NCBI GenBank assembly: GCA_964596125.1
Contig: CAZQRP010000017.1
Span: 9,500-73,499, forward strand
Direction: 5' to 3'
Origin: CAZQRP01 sp964596125
GTDB taxonomy: Bacteria; Chloroflexota; Dehalococcoidia; GIF9; UBA5629
DNA length: 64,000 nucleotides
The notes below the pieces were generated by a model. That model was not told the DNA's origin. It did not search any database and worked only from the letters and a program-made list of their open reading frames with translations. Shown here piece after piece: positions 53,934-63,295 of the stretch; positions within the stretch are counted from its first letter, which is position 1, and the number at the start of each line of letters is the position of its first letter. Position numbers and translations under genes: made by a program.

Positions 53934-56900
53934 TTAATAAAACTCCTGACATTTATAGACCTTGCACAGGGCTTGTTTGAGTGGCCAGCCACCGCTTCTG
54001 GGATTAAGGCGTTTCGGATCGTCATCGGTCAATACATTAATGCTTGATTCCCATGCACCCCTTAACCAGGGCTCGTGTCCCGGCATCTCAGGAAACCACC
54101 AGCTATGCTCTCCATGTACTACCTGCGGATGTATGCCATCGAAATATAAGGCCTTCATCTTTATTACACCACGTAGTGTCTCGATCCAGACCCAATCACT
54201 ATCTTCAATACCCAGCATTTTCGCTGTTTCAGGATTAATTTGAAGTCTTGGATATGGATACCGTTTCCGTATTGATTCAATCTGGCGGTGCTCCGAATGA
54301 TAGTACCCGTAGAGTCGCCCGCCCGTGATGAGCATAAGAGGATATTCCATTGCTATCTCAGGTGTACTTATAGGGCTTTCCTTGGGTTCTTCGAAGCATG
54401 GTAGTGGGTCGTACCCTAGTTGTTCAAATACCTTCGAGTACAGTTCCAGCTTACCCGTTGACGTAGCGAATTGCCCCATTTTCTCGTATTTCTTATACTC
54501 TTCTGCCGGGATAAATACGCCATTCTCTTTTTCCATAAATTCCCGTAAGGTTATTCCATGCCGTTTAAGACGACCATCATAAAACTCCTCCAGAGTTGGC
54601 TCTTGCCAATATTCCTCCTGTCCTAACCTTACCCCCAAACCATAGAAGAAATCGTATTCAGACCAATATTCATGCTCGCCAGGTACAACTGCCGGCAAGG
54701 CAGCTTCTCCTGCAACCAAGCCAGGCCCCACACCATAAGGTTCCAGACTCGGCCTTTCATATCCGGCAGATGAGGGGAGTACATAATCTGCAAGCTGTGC
54801 GCTGGGTGTAAACCAGAAATCTTTAACTACATACAAATCCAGGCTCTTAAGCGCTTTATAGACAAGTTTGCTATTACCCTGGTCGACCATTGGGTTGCTA
54901 AATACTGAAATGCCAGCTCTTATCGGATAAGGCTCTCCTGTACAGATGGCTCTGAGTAATAGTGGATAATTAGCATAAGCTCGTAACGGAGCCTTTCCAG
55001 CCCACAGATTTTTATTGTAGCTCCAGACTAAGTCACGACCGATATGTGTGAGTAATTTGAAGCGGTCAGACCCTATCTGCTTCAGCTTTTGTTCAAGAGG
55101 CAGTTTGCTGGAAAGCTCCAGGCCAGGTGCCCATGGACCTGTTTCTGTGCCGACCAACATGCCGGGTACCTGGTCTCCACCCTGTGCATCGATATTGCCA
55201 CAAATAGCAGAGAGGATAATTTTAGATTGTATTAATTCTATGCTGTTCTCTTGCTGCTCGGCACCCATACCATGAACCGCGATTCCTGGCCTATTAGTTG
55301 CGTACATAATAGCCGCTTCACGGATTTTTTCAGGGGGTACCCAGGTAATTTCGGCAGCTTTTTCCGGCGTATACTCCTTCGCCCGTTCTTTGAGTTGTTC
55401 AAACCCGTAGCACCACTTATTAACAAATTCCTTGTCGTAAAGGTCATTCTCTATAATTATATTTATCATCGCCATAAAGAGTGCGGTATCCGTGCCAGGC
55501 CTCGGTTGTAGCCATATGTCAGCCATAGCTGCATCCTGAGAGCGGCGACAGTCAACAACTATAAGCTTGGTACCCAGTTGCATAGCTTCACAAAGCGTTC
55601 TCCAAAGACGAGGATATGCTACGGAAGGGACCATACCTAGTACTAAGACGCACCTGGTAAGTGGTTTGCCATCGCTATCCCGGTCTATTGTCACATCTCC
55701 ACGGTATATCGTTGGCCATCCTATCATAGTGCCACTAACACCTGTAGCCGGCCCATAGCATATCGTGCCCTGACTGACAAGGTTAGGTGAACCAAACAAG
55801 TTTATAAATCGTGGTGCTGTCCATAATGTGGTCCTGTTAGTACCTTGAGTTATAAACAAGGTCTCAGGTCCGTACTTATTTTTAAGCTCTTTCAGCTTAT
55901 CGGCTATTTCATCTAGGGCTTGCTCCCACGTTATTCTTTGCCACTTATTCTCCCCCCGCTCGCCGACCCGCTTTAAGGGGAATTTAAGTCTATCTGGGTG
56001 GTAAATATATTCTCTGGCTGCGTTTCGCCGAAGACATCCACAATTAAGGCATCGATTAGCTTCCTTGATAGCCATCTCCTCAGTAAAAGCCTGCTCAACC
56101 TCCTGGAAATTATTGGTCCTTTGCTTAAAAGAAATGGTGGGTATTTCCTGCCGTGGTATACCTTTGGGCTCATCTACATGCGCAGGATGTACCAGTTTAC
56201 CTCTATTTGCTGTTCTGCCGGCTATAAGGTCTCCGCCCTTAATATACCTGTCGATAGATACGCCAGCTCGCTTACCCGCAGCCATAGCCTCAATGGCTGT
56301 GGCCGGTCCAGTCTGAACATCCCCACCTGCAAAGACACCTTCCCTCGTTGTAGCCAATGATATCGGATCGACTTTTATACTACCTTCAGCAGTAATATCT
56401 ATGCCGCTGTTTTTATCTAAAAAGGTCAGGTCAGGAGTTTGTCCAATAGCTATGACAACAACGTCCACAAATAATGACAGTTTTCGAGTCTCATCATAAG
56501 TTGGTGCAAATTTACCCCAGGCATCGAATACCGAAACACATCCTTTGAACACAACCTCAGAGACCGTACCATTACTACCGATAATCCTCTCTGGCCCCCA
56601 CTGGTTGTTAATAATGATTCCCTCTTTCTCAGCGTCAGTAATATCGTGCTCCCAGGCTGGCATTTCATCTCTGCACTCAAGGCAGAATAGCTGCACCTGC
56701 TTAGCACCCAGTCGAAGCGATGTTCGAGCTGCATCTATCCCACCTTCACCACCGCCGATAACTACCACTCTCTTCCCCTTAAACAGATCGAAATCTAATT
56801 TGTCCAGAGCTTTATCTTTTAGAAGAGACAATGCATGGTAGACACTTTGAAGCTTCACTCCGTCTATCGGTAGAGATATACTCCTCTGAGCACCAACACC

Positions 56901-57584
56901 GATAAACACTGCTCTGTATCCCTGACTGAAAAGGTTTTCTAACGTGAAATCTTGATTAATTGGAGAATTGGTCTTGATCTCAACTCCGAGATTTGTGATA
57001 GACCTAAGCTCTTTTTGAAGAACGTCTTTCGGTAAGCGATACTCGGGAATGCTGGCAGCCAGCATTCCGCCAGCTACAGGCAACGCCTCGAAGATAGTTA
57101 CCTGATAGCCTTGCCTGGCTAAATAATAAGCGCAGGTTAAACCTGCGGGTCCTGAGCCAATTATAGCAATCTTCTCTTCTCTTGCCGCTACTTTGGGAGG
57201 TTGTTCTCCCTCCTTAACCTGGTCAGCTACAAACCGCTTGAGTGCACAGATTGAAACCGCCTCATCTATAAGAGCCCTATCGCATTCAGCCTCGCAAGGA
57301 TGGTTGCATATTCTACCGATGACACCAGGTAATGGCACATCGTATTTAATTAAGTTGAGGGCTTCTCGATACTGCCCATTACGGATCATAGCTATATAAC
57401 CTTGTACATCCAGACCCGCCGGGCAAGCGGTGCTGCATGGTGGTGAAGGTGGCCAGGTAGTATCCAGCCTGGGATCAGTAGGGTCATATTCCGTCTTAAT
57501 CAGCTTCTCATTTTCTGTGTGCACGTCTATCCGGCAGAAGCAATGACACCAACGACACATTGCTTTTTTAACTTCATCTACCAT
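53934..57584 (-). CDS. Giant molybdopterin oxidoreductase with GltD-like flavin module nested in its Fe-S domain
   Basis: This 1216-residue protein starts as a molybdopterin [4Fe-4S] domain (C10, C13, C17), and then from about residue 45 to 517 contains a complete GltD-like module: cluster cysteines C50, C54 and the RICNHPCEAEC set, a first Rossmann motif IIGSGPAGLTCAY (141-153), a second VVVIGGGEGGIDAA (273-286), a C-terminal GVFAGGDVQTGPATA and RCLNCGC. At about residue 518 the molybdopterin protein resumes with the R.A.EYIYHPDRLKFPLKR.GERGENKW signature seen in the 830-residue paralogue, and runs to the C-terminus. So an NAD(P)H/ferredoxin-linked flavin module was inserted between the third cluster Cys and the rest of the domain, possibly wiring pyridine nucleotide directly to the Mo/W site. 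The start follows AAGGAG. Substrate is unknown. Confidence 0.85.
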   Translation of the reverse strand: MVDEVKKAMCRWCHCFCRIDVHTENEKLIKTEYDPTDPRLDTTWPPSPPCSTACPAGLDVQGYIAMIRNGQYREALNLIKYDVPLPGVIGRICNHPCEAECDRALIDEAVSICALKRFVADQVKEGEQPPKVAAREEKIAIIGSGPAGLTCAYYLARQGYQVTIFEALPVAGGMLAASIPEYRLPKDVLQKELRSITNLGVEIKTNSPINQDFTLENLFSQGYRAVFIGVGAQRSISLPIDGVKLQSVYHALSLLKDKALDKLDFDLFKGKRVVVIGGGEGGIDAARTSLRLGAKQVQLFCLECRDEMPAWEHDITDAEKEGIIINNQWGPERIIGSNGTVSEVVFKGCVSVFDAWGKFAPTYDETRKLSLFVDVVVIAIGQTPDLTFLDKNSGIDITAEGSIKVDPISLATTREGVFAGGDVQTGPATAIEAMAAGKRAGVSIDRYIKGGDLIAGRTANRGKLVHPAHVDEPKGIPRQEIPTISFKQRTNNFQEVEQAFTEEMAIKEANRCLNCGCLRRNAAREYIYHPDRLKFPLKRVGERGENKWQRITWEQALDEIADKLKELKNKYGPETLFITQGTNRTTLWTAPRFINLFGSPNLVSQGTICYGPATGVSGTMIGWPTIYRGDVTIDRDSDGKPLTRCVLVLGMVPSVAYPRLWRTLCEAMQLGTKLIVVDCRRSQDAAMADIWLQPRPGTDTALFMAMINIIIENDLYDKEFVNKWCYGFEQLKERAKEYTPEKAAEITWVPPEKIREAAIMYATNRPGIAVHGMGAEQQENSIELIQSKIILSAICGNIDAQGGDQVPGMLVGTETGPWAPGLELSSKLPLEQKLKQIGSDRFKLLTHIGRDLVWSYNKNLWAGKAPLRAYANYPLLLRAICTGEPYPIRAGISVFSNPMVDQGNSKLVYKALKSLDLYVVKDFWFTPSAQLADYVLPSSAGYERPSLEPYGVGPGLVAGEAALPAVVPGEHEYWSEYDFFYGLGVRLGQEEYWQEPTLEEFYDGRLKRHGITLREFMEKENGVFIPAEEYKKYEKMGQFATSTGKLELYSKVFEQLGYDPLPCFEEPKESPISTPEIAMEYPLMLITGGRLYGYYHSEHRQIESIRKRYPYPRLQINPETAKMLGIEDSDWVWIETLRGVIKMKALYFDGIHPQVVHGEHSWWFPEMPGHEPWLRGAWESSINVLTDDDPKRLNPRSGGWPLKQALCKVYKCQEFY

Positions 57585-57835
57585 ATGATACTCCTTCGCT
57601 CGTTAGTGGAATTTTGGTTAAAACAGGATTAGTCAGGCATTAGCTTCATAGTTTGTCACAATTTCAAGATGCTTGTCAATTGGATATGATGGTCTATAAA
57701 GAGTCTGATTCGTTATCTACCGTACAGTCCTTTTCTGTTCGCACCGGGAAAACTCTCGTTTGTAGTGATTGGAAGCTTACTTTCATAAACCGCTACGATA
57801 AACTGGGTGACCAGTGATGGAATTCTTATTATGCC

Positions 57836-58735
57836 TTATAGTAAACCTTTTCTTTTGAAATATATAGCATATCCGTTTACAGTCATTTCCAGGTAAAAAT
57901 CCTCTAACTTAACGCCGAAATAACGCCAGATAAATTCATAAATTCTGCGATTAACAGCTTCATTGGTCGCTTCTGTTTTTAAAGCATTAAGTACGGTTTC
58001 AGTAAGTATTTTAGTATTTTCGGCAACTCTATCCATAAGCTTCTCAGGCTCATAGCTGACCTTACTATGGGAGTAGTAAAGAATGCCGGGCTTTAATTTT
58101 CTTACCCGTTCTATACTGTTCATGTACGCATCGGCATCGAAGCCCGGGAGCGCTGCAGGTAGTAATTGGAACTCGAAAAACGATGAAAGCGTGGGTACAC
58201 CCAGGGCTTCGCCACAGTACAGTCCTTTCGTCTTGCTGTCAAAAATAGCTATATGATGAGATGCATGGCCAGGGGTATAAATAACCATTAACTCTCTATT
58301 ATTTAGAATTAGCTTTTCTTCGTCCTTCACGATCTTTATTCTTGATTCAAGTACCGGAGCGATGGTCCCATAGATAGTCTCAAATCCGTCACCATGAGCC
58401 ATTCTGGTGCTCTGTATCAACTGAGAAGGGTCTATAATATGTTTTGCTCCTTGTGGGTGAACAACGATTTTAGCTTCAGGGAATAATTGAGAAAGTTCCC
58501 CTGAAGCACCGGCATGGTCCATGTGGATATGGGTAGGGATAATATACTGCAGGTCGCTCATCCCTAACTGGCTAAGTGCCTTTAAGATGCCGGGAATCAG
58601 GGCAGATGGGCCAGGTTCTATTACAACTCCGCCGTTTTCTTTAATGACGTAAATAGTGAAAGCACTGGGTGCTCCATTTATCTGTAGCTGTAGCCAATAC
58701 GTTTCTTCTGCGACTTCGTCAATTTGAATAAGCAT
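57836..58735 (-). CDS. MBL-fold metallo-hydrolase
   Basis: This 299-residue metallo-beta-lactamase-fold protein has the metal motif THIHMDHAG, a second site histidine in YTPGHASHH and the Asp/Glu region LYCGEALG. It has a C-terminal extension with a helical region after KVSYEPEKL. The fold hydrolyses many thioesters and esters; a CoA-thioesterase-like role is conceivable next to a CoA ligase but not shown. There is no signal peptide. The gene is 52 bases below the iron-sulfur flavoprotein gene on the same strand and probably co-transcribed with it. Confidence 0.83.
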   Translation of the reverse strand: MLIQIDEVAEETYWLQLQINGAPSAFTIYVIKENGGVVIEPGPSALIPGILKALSQLGMSDLQYIIPTHIHMDHAGASGELSQLFPEAKIVVHPQGAKHIIDPSQLIQSTRMAHGDGFETIYGTIAPVLESRIKIVKDEEKLILNNRELMVIYTPGHASHHIAIFDSKTKGLYCGEALGVPTLSSFFEFQLLPAALPGFDADAYMNSIERVRKLKPGILYYSHSKVSYEPEKLMDRVAENTKILTETVLNALKTEATNEAVNRRIYEFIWRYFGVKLEDFYLEMTVNGYAIYFKRKGLL

Positions 58736-58787
58736 TCTACCTCAATAATGTCACAATCATATATGAGATTCCATAAGCCGACGCAAA

Positions 58788-59636
58788 TTATTTACTTGTA
58801 TCAACAAGCTGAACCTTGCCTTCTTTTGCTATTCTCTCAACATAAGAGCCGGGCTTGGGTTTAACAGAATATTTTTTAAACGAGAAAATCTCCGGAAATA
58901 CAATATTTTTCTCCTGAAGAGCTTCTCTACCCCATTTAATCATATGGCCGACGGCCACTATATTCTTACCTAGATTTCTCAAAGACCTCTCATTTCTTAC
59001 GCCCTGGGTGGGTGGAATAGTCCTGGTACCAGCTTTCGTTATCGCTTCTTTACTATATATATTAGCAGCATCAACGGCCAGTCCCATACCACCATTCACC
59101 GTTGTTACCGGTAGCGTATCCGGTGGACGAGGTGGTGCGTTCACAGGGATCATACCTAATCCTATAGCCCAATCATACATATGCGACATAACCATTCCAT
59201 GCCCGTCTTGCCCGGCTACAGTAATAAGCCCAACAGGTTTATAGGTAAGTTTACCGTAATGTGGTGTAAACGAGAAATATCCACCAAGATGGAACTTATC
59301 CATGAATGATCTCGCCAGACCATTGACTCCCATAACGTAAACCGGTACGCCGAATATAAGTCCATCACAATCTACGACCTTCTGTAATAACATACCAGCA
59401 TCATCATTGTATTTACGACAGTACACTTTACCATCATCGGGAGCCTGCCAGCCAAAACATTGCATACAGCCATCACATGGTGTAATTTTATAATCTCCAA
59501 GGCAGATATACTCTGTTTTTGCATATCCTGTATCTTCAGCAGCATTTAAGCATATCTGAACTGCTGTTTCAGTATTTGCGTGACGTGCGCTTCCATTTAT
59601 TCCTAAGATTTTTATTTTGTTTTCGTTCTTTGTCAT
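58788..59636 (-). CDS. Iron-sulfur flavoprotein / NADPH-dependent FMN reductase family
   Basis: This protein has 282 residues from the ATG at 59636, which follows GGAGGT; the longer frame adds nine residues and has no better site. The flavodoxin-like fold starts KILGINGSARHANTETAV, the FMN phosphate loop. A Cys cluster PCDGCMQC with a further Cys in KVYCRKYND resembles iron-sulfur flavoprotein (Isf), with a longer last spacer than usual. FMN-binding GVPVYVMGVNGLARSFMDK follows. Isf proteins transfer electrons from ferredoxin or remove O2 and peroxide in anaerobes. It lies upstream of the MBL gene. Confidence 0.85.
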   Translation of the reverse strand: MTKNENKIKILGINGSARHANTETAVQICLNAAEDTGYAKTEYICLGDYKITPCDGCMQCFGWQAPDDGKVYCRKYNDDAGMLLQKVVDCDGLIFGVPVYVMGVNGLARSFMDKFHLGGYFSFTPHYGKLTYKPVGLITVAGQDGHGMVMSHMYDWAIGLGMIPVNAPPRPPDTLPVTTVNGGMGLAVDAANIYSKEAITKAGTRTIPPTQGVRNERSLRNLGKNIVAVGHMIKWGREALQEKNIVFPEIFSFKKYSVKPKPGSYVERIAKEGKVQLVDTSK

Positions 59637-59965
59637 TAGTACCTCCATATAATTTTTTTCCATAATGTAATCAAGTCACCCTAATCATTCATTTCACATT
59701 ATTCTTCCTGATAAGCGCTTCTTTTCGTACATTACCTGCGATAACTGACTATTTTTTGGTTCATACGTATATCTCAATCCGGAGCCATCTTCAACGTTTT
59801 CAGCATAGAGGGATAGCGTTGGCCTAATGCATATCTATCAATTCTATTTCAGTATATTGTTAATGTAAATAAATAAAAATAACGATTCCATGTAAAAAGT
59901 CAGCTTCTTTACCTGTGAGTTATATTCAGTATAACGGTCTTGTTGAAGTTTATTTACTTAAATTC

Positions 59966-60182
59966 CTATATCGTTAACTCACCAACCATTAACAACAGTG
60001 AGAAAAGTAGTAATATAATATTGGGCAGGCGGCAGCTTATGTATTTTACCATTGTCGGGTAAATATATGAACTGTATGAATCAACACAGCCTATGAAGGT
60101 AAAGAAGAATATTCATGACTTCATAGGTGCGTCTGCTCTACTTTTCTCTACTTATCACCTCCTAGTGAGTTAACGATATAGG
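59966..60182. repeat. 217-bp MITE-like segment with 18-bp perfect inverted repeats
   Basis: CCTATATCGTTAACTCAC at 59966-59983 occurs as an exact reverse complement at 60165-60182. The 217-base segment contains no gene. The same motif, with one or two changes, bounds the segment at 25318-25973, and the right arms at the two loci share an outer GTAAAG-like extension. It sits between the iron-sulfur flavoprotein gene and the 3' end of the CoA ligase gene. The features fit a miniature inverted-repeat element; no target duplication is clear. The remaining gap from 59637 to 59965 holds nothing else I can support. Confidence 0.6.
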
Positions 60183-60191
60183 CACCTTTAC

Positions 60192-61850
60192 TTATAATGT
60201 ACCCTCTGCCTTCAGTTTTTGGATAATATCTTGTTCAAGGTCTTTCTTGCTAACTTTTTGTTCTTGCGACAGTGGAAAAGTATCTACAATTTCTAGCCGT
60301 TCCGGTATTTTGTATGAAGCTATCTTCTGCTCCTTGAGAAAAGATGTCATATCATCGTAGCTAAGTTCTTGGCCGGATTTCAATATTACATAAGCACAAA
60401 CTTTTTCTCCCATTATCGCATCAGGCATTTTTACTACAGCAACTCTAGATATACTAGGATGAGTAAGAAGCATATTCTCTATTTCTATGGGGAAAATGTT
60501 CTGTCCACCCCTGATAATCATATCTCTAGAGCGGCCCACAATCATCAGGTTTCCTTGCTCGTCGATTTTCCCCAAATCACCCATCTTATACCAGCCATCC
60601 ACAGTCCAGGCATTTAAGGTTGCCTCTTTGTCTTTGTAGTAGCCGAAAGAACAACCTGGCCCTCTAGCCGTAACCGCTCCTATCTCACCCCGTGGTACCT
60701 CATTCCCATCATCATCGACTATTTTTAGGTCAGTGCCGGGTGCTGGTCTGCCAACCGTCAATAATCGTATGTTGCGGGGCCAGTCAGGAGATTGCATGGC
60801 TGCTACAACACCGGCTTCGTTCGAACCGTAGTGCTGTACTATCGGACATCCAATTTTTTCTTCCGCCTCTCTTGCAAGCTCTTTTTCAAGGCTGGCACCT
60901 GTACATACAATAAAACGCAAGGAACTCAGGTCATAGTTATCAAAGCTGGGAAGTCTTATCATCATAGCCAGAAGTGCCGGCAGAACGCTGGTAACGGTGA
61001 CCTTCTCTTTTTCGATCAAGCTAAGAGCATCTTCAGGACGAAAGCGCTCCAGAAAAACAATCCTGGCTCCAACTATAGGAGCGGAATAGAAAGTCAATAT
61101 ATTAGGACCGGTAATTGAGGGACTTATTACAGCACAGGTATCTGACGAATTAAGTTTTTCTCCATATGTACTTTGATGCACGAAAGCCTGGTATTCAAAA
61201 ATGCCCGTGCTGGTTGGGACGATTTTGGGTAGGCCTGTTGTGCCTGTGGTATGTTCAAGGACTGAAATCTCTGTCATCGAGTGTCTTGTCTTGTCAAGAT
61301 AACTGGGTGAATACTTTTCTTCCAGTGGTTTCTTTAACATCTCACGCACAGATATTGTTCCCCCGGGCATTTCATCATCTAGAATAAGGATATGCTTCAA
61401 TTGTGGTAAATCGGTACGAATTTCCTCAATCATGGTGAAGTAATCAAAGTTCCTGTATTTCCAGGGGATGATTATACCAACAGCTCCCGTTTTTTTAAGG
61501 AGATATTTAACCTCCTCGTGTCTCAGTGTTGCTGTCATTTCGAGCAGAACAGAGCCGGCTTTTTCATGTGCACCCCTTATTAGCGCATATTCAACACAAT
61601 TAGGTAATTGTGTAGCTATGACTTCGTCTCTCTTTATCCCCAGTTCCAGAAGTGCCAGAGCAAACCTGTCCATATACTTTTTAACTTCAGCCCAGGTCAT
61701 TCTGGTCCTTGAGTCCACGAAAGCTTCCTTTTCCGGATACATTACAGCATTTTTCTCCCAGTGGTCCACAAAAGAACGTCTCCAGTACTTCTGTTCGTAT
61801 TCAGCAAACCGCAGTTCCATTTGCTTAGTATATAAGTCCCATTTTGCCAT
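60192..61850 (-). CDS. AMP-forming acyl/aryl-CoA ligase
   Basis: This 552-residue ANL enzyme is paralogous to and the same length as the ligase at 4097. Motifs are HTTGTTGLPKIVP (ATP loop), QHYGSNEAG, MGDLGKIDEQGN and GRSRDMIIRGGQNIFPIEIE, with the catalytic Lys region QEQKVSKKDLEQ at the end. It stands alone between a repeat element and the xanthine-dehydrogenase-family operon. The two ligases share the unusual PWK[FY]RN[FY]DYF segment in the N-terminal domain, so they probably act on related acids. Substrate unassigned. Confidence 0.87.
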   Translation of the reverse strand: MAKWDLYTKQMELRFAEYEQKYWRRSFVDHWEKNAVMYPEKEAFVDSRTRMTWAEVKKYMDRFALALLELGIKRDEVIATQLPNCVEYALIRGAHEKAGSVLLEMTATLRHEEVKYLLKKTGAVGIIIPWKYRNFDYFTMIEEIRTDLPQLKHILILDDEMPGGTISVREMLKKPLEEKYSPSYLDKTRHSMTEISVLEHTTGTTGLPKIVPTSTGIFEYQAFVHQSTYGEKLNSSDTCAVISPSITGPNILTFYSAPIVGARIVFLERFRPEDALSLIEKEKVTVTSVLPALLAMMIRLPSFDNYDLSSLRFIVCTGASLEKELAREAEEKIGCPIVQHYGSNEAGVVAAMQSPDWPRNIRLLTVGRPAPGTDLKIVDDDGNEVPRGEIGAVTARGPGCSFGYYKDKEATLNAWTVDGWYKMGDLGKIDEQGNLMIVGRSRDMIIRGGQNIFPIEIENMLLTHPSISRVAVVKMPDAIMGEKVCAYVILKSGQELSYDDMTSFLKEQKIASYKIPERLEIVDTFPLSQEQKVSKKDLEQDIIQKLKAEGTL

Positions 61851-61930
61851 TATTTTGAACCTTCCTTAGCGTACCATTGTTAGATTACTTTATCTAATCT
61901 TATATTTTAATCCGTTTATGCCCATAAATT

Positions 61931-62392
61931 TCATTTTTTCGATGCAGCCATGATAGCTTGGACGATTTTGGTATACCCGGTACACCGGCACAGGTTGCCC
62001 TCGATGCCCTGCCTCACCTCTTCTTCCGTTGGCCTGGGATTATTGTCCAGGAAAGCTTTGGCGGACAACACCATTCCGGGGGTACAGAACCCGCACTGGA
62101 TGGCACCATATTGAACAAAAGCCTCCTGGAGAGGGTGCAATGTGCCATCAACTGCCAGCCCTTCAATGGTCACTATCTCCTTGCCCGGTGCCTGTACAGC
62201 CAGTACCATGCATGAAGCTACCGGCTTGCCGTCCATGAGTACCGTGCAGGCACCGCAGTTACCCTCGTCACAGCCCCTCTTTGTCCCGGTCAACTCCAGG
62301 TTCTCCCGTAAGACCTCGAGCAATGTTCTATGGACATCGACTTCTAAATCGTAGAGCTCTCCATTTACCGTTAACTCAATTCTTTTCTTCAC
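61931..62392 (-). CDS. Xanthine-dehydrogenase-family [2Fe-2S] subunit
   Basis: This 153-residue small subunit has the plant-type cluster motif CDEGNCGACTVLMDG in the N-terminal half and the helical-domain cluster CGFCTPGM...NLCRCTGYTKI in the C-terminal half. Together they pass electrons between the Mo site and FAD. The start is GTG at 62392 after TTGGAGGT; the frame ends the operon (large, medium, small). In anaerobic aromatic metabolism this family includes 4-hydroxybenzoyl-CoA reductase (HcrC), but the medium subunit length here is that of the general CoxM type, so I leave the substrate open. Base composition is visibly GC-richer than upstream genes. Confidence 0.9.
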   Translation of the reverse strand: MKKRIELTVNGELYDLEVDVHRTLLEVLRENLELTGTKRGCDEGNCGACTVLMDGKPVASCMVLAVQAPGKEIVTIEGLAVDGTLHPLQEAFVQYGAIQCGFCTPGMVLSAKAFLDNNPRPTEEEVRQGIEGNLCRCTGYTKIVQAIMAASKK

Positions 62393-62406
62393 AGGACTAC
62401 CTCCAA

Positions 62407-63294
62407 TCAGGATTTAGCAGCTCGTGCCTTCTCCCAGGCCTGGCTTATTGCCCGCCGGGTCAGAACGCTCACCATTTCACTCCGGTAGTCGGCGGAGCTG
62501 CGAATGTCGGATATCGGCCTGGCGGTCTCTGCTGCGGCCTGTGCCGCCCGGCCAATCAACGTTTCATCAAAGCTTTTTCCCTTTATGATGCTTTCCGCAC
62601 TGCCGGCTCTCACCGGTGTCGGGGCAACGGCGCCAAGGGCTATGCGTATATCCTGGCATACTCCTTTGGCAGAATCTAAAGTGACCATTGCTGCTACCCC
62701 TACTATGGCAAGGTCCAGGGCCCGGCGCACGGTATGCTTGATATATACTCCCCCACTGTTGACGGCGGGAGTGGGCACCTGTACCTCCGTCACCAGCTCG
62801 CCGTCACCGAGCACGGTTTCTCCCGGTCCAGCGAAGAACTCAGTCAGCGGGATAACCCGTTCCCTACTGGCACTGACCAGCTTCAGCTTCGCTCCCAGGG
62901 CCAGCAAAGGAGGAGCGGTATCGGCAGAGGGGACGGCATTGCACAGGTTCCCTCCTATGGTAGCGATACTGCGGATCTGCGGTGATGCCATCTGGTGCAC
63001 CGTCTGCGCCAGGACAGCGAACTTCTCTTTGATTACCGGCGAGGTCTCCACAGCGGAGAGCGTTGTCAGGGCGCCAATCCTCAGACCTCCCACCGTATCG
63101 TACTCAATGTAGTCTAATCCGGGTATGTTATTCAGCAGGATCAGGTACTGGGGCTTTATCTCCCTGTTTTTCATCTGGACCAGCAGGTCGGTACCACCGG
63201 CAATGATCCTTGCCTTGCCCTTGTACTGTGACAGCAGAGAGCAGGCCTTCTGTACCGTTTCAGGTTCAAGACATTCAAACCTCGGCAGCCGCAT
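62407..63294 (-). CDS. Xanthine-dehydrogenase-family FAD-binding medium subunit
   Basis: This 295-residue CoxM/HcrB-fold protein has FAD motifs IIAGGTDLLVQMKN near residue 35 and IATIGGNLCNAVPSADT near residue 110. HcrB has an extra loop for a fourth [4Fe-4S] cluster; this protein is at the normal short length, which argues against a true 4-hydroxybenzoyl-CoA reductase. It starts one base after the stop of the large-subunit gene and is coupled to it. High GC sets it apart from the neighbouring ligase. Confidence 0.9.
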   Translation of the reverse strand: MRLPRFECLEPETVQKACSLLSQYKGKARIIAGGTDLLVQMKNREIKPQYLILLNNIPGLDYIEYDTVGGLRIGALTTLSAVETSPVIKEKFAVLAQTVHQMASPQIRSIATIGGNLCNAVPSADTAPPLLALGAKLKLVSASRERVIPLTEFFAGPGETVLGDGELVTEVQVPTPAVNSGGVYIKHTVRRALDLAIVGVAAMVTLDSAKGVCQDIRIALGAVAPTPVRAGSAESIIKGKSFDETLIGRAAQAAAETARPISDIRSSADYRSEMVSVLTRRAISQAWEKARAAKS

Positions 63295-63295
63295 T

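Noticed and set aside
62504..63112. 202-codon plus-strand frame
   Set aside because: GC-rich DNA leaves long antisense frames; the sense strand clearly encodes the FAD subunit.
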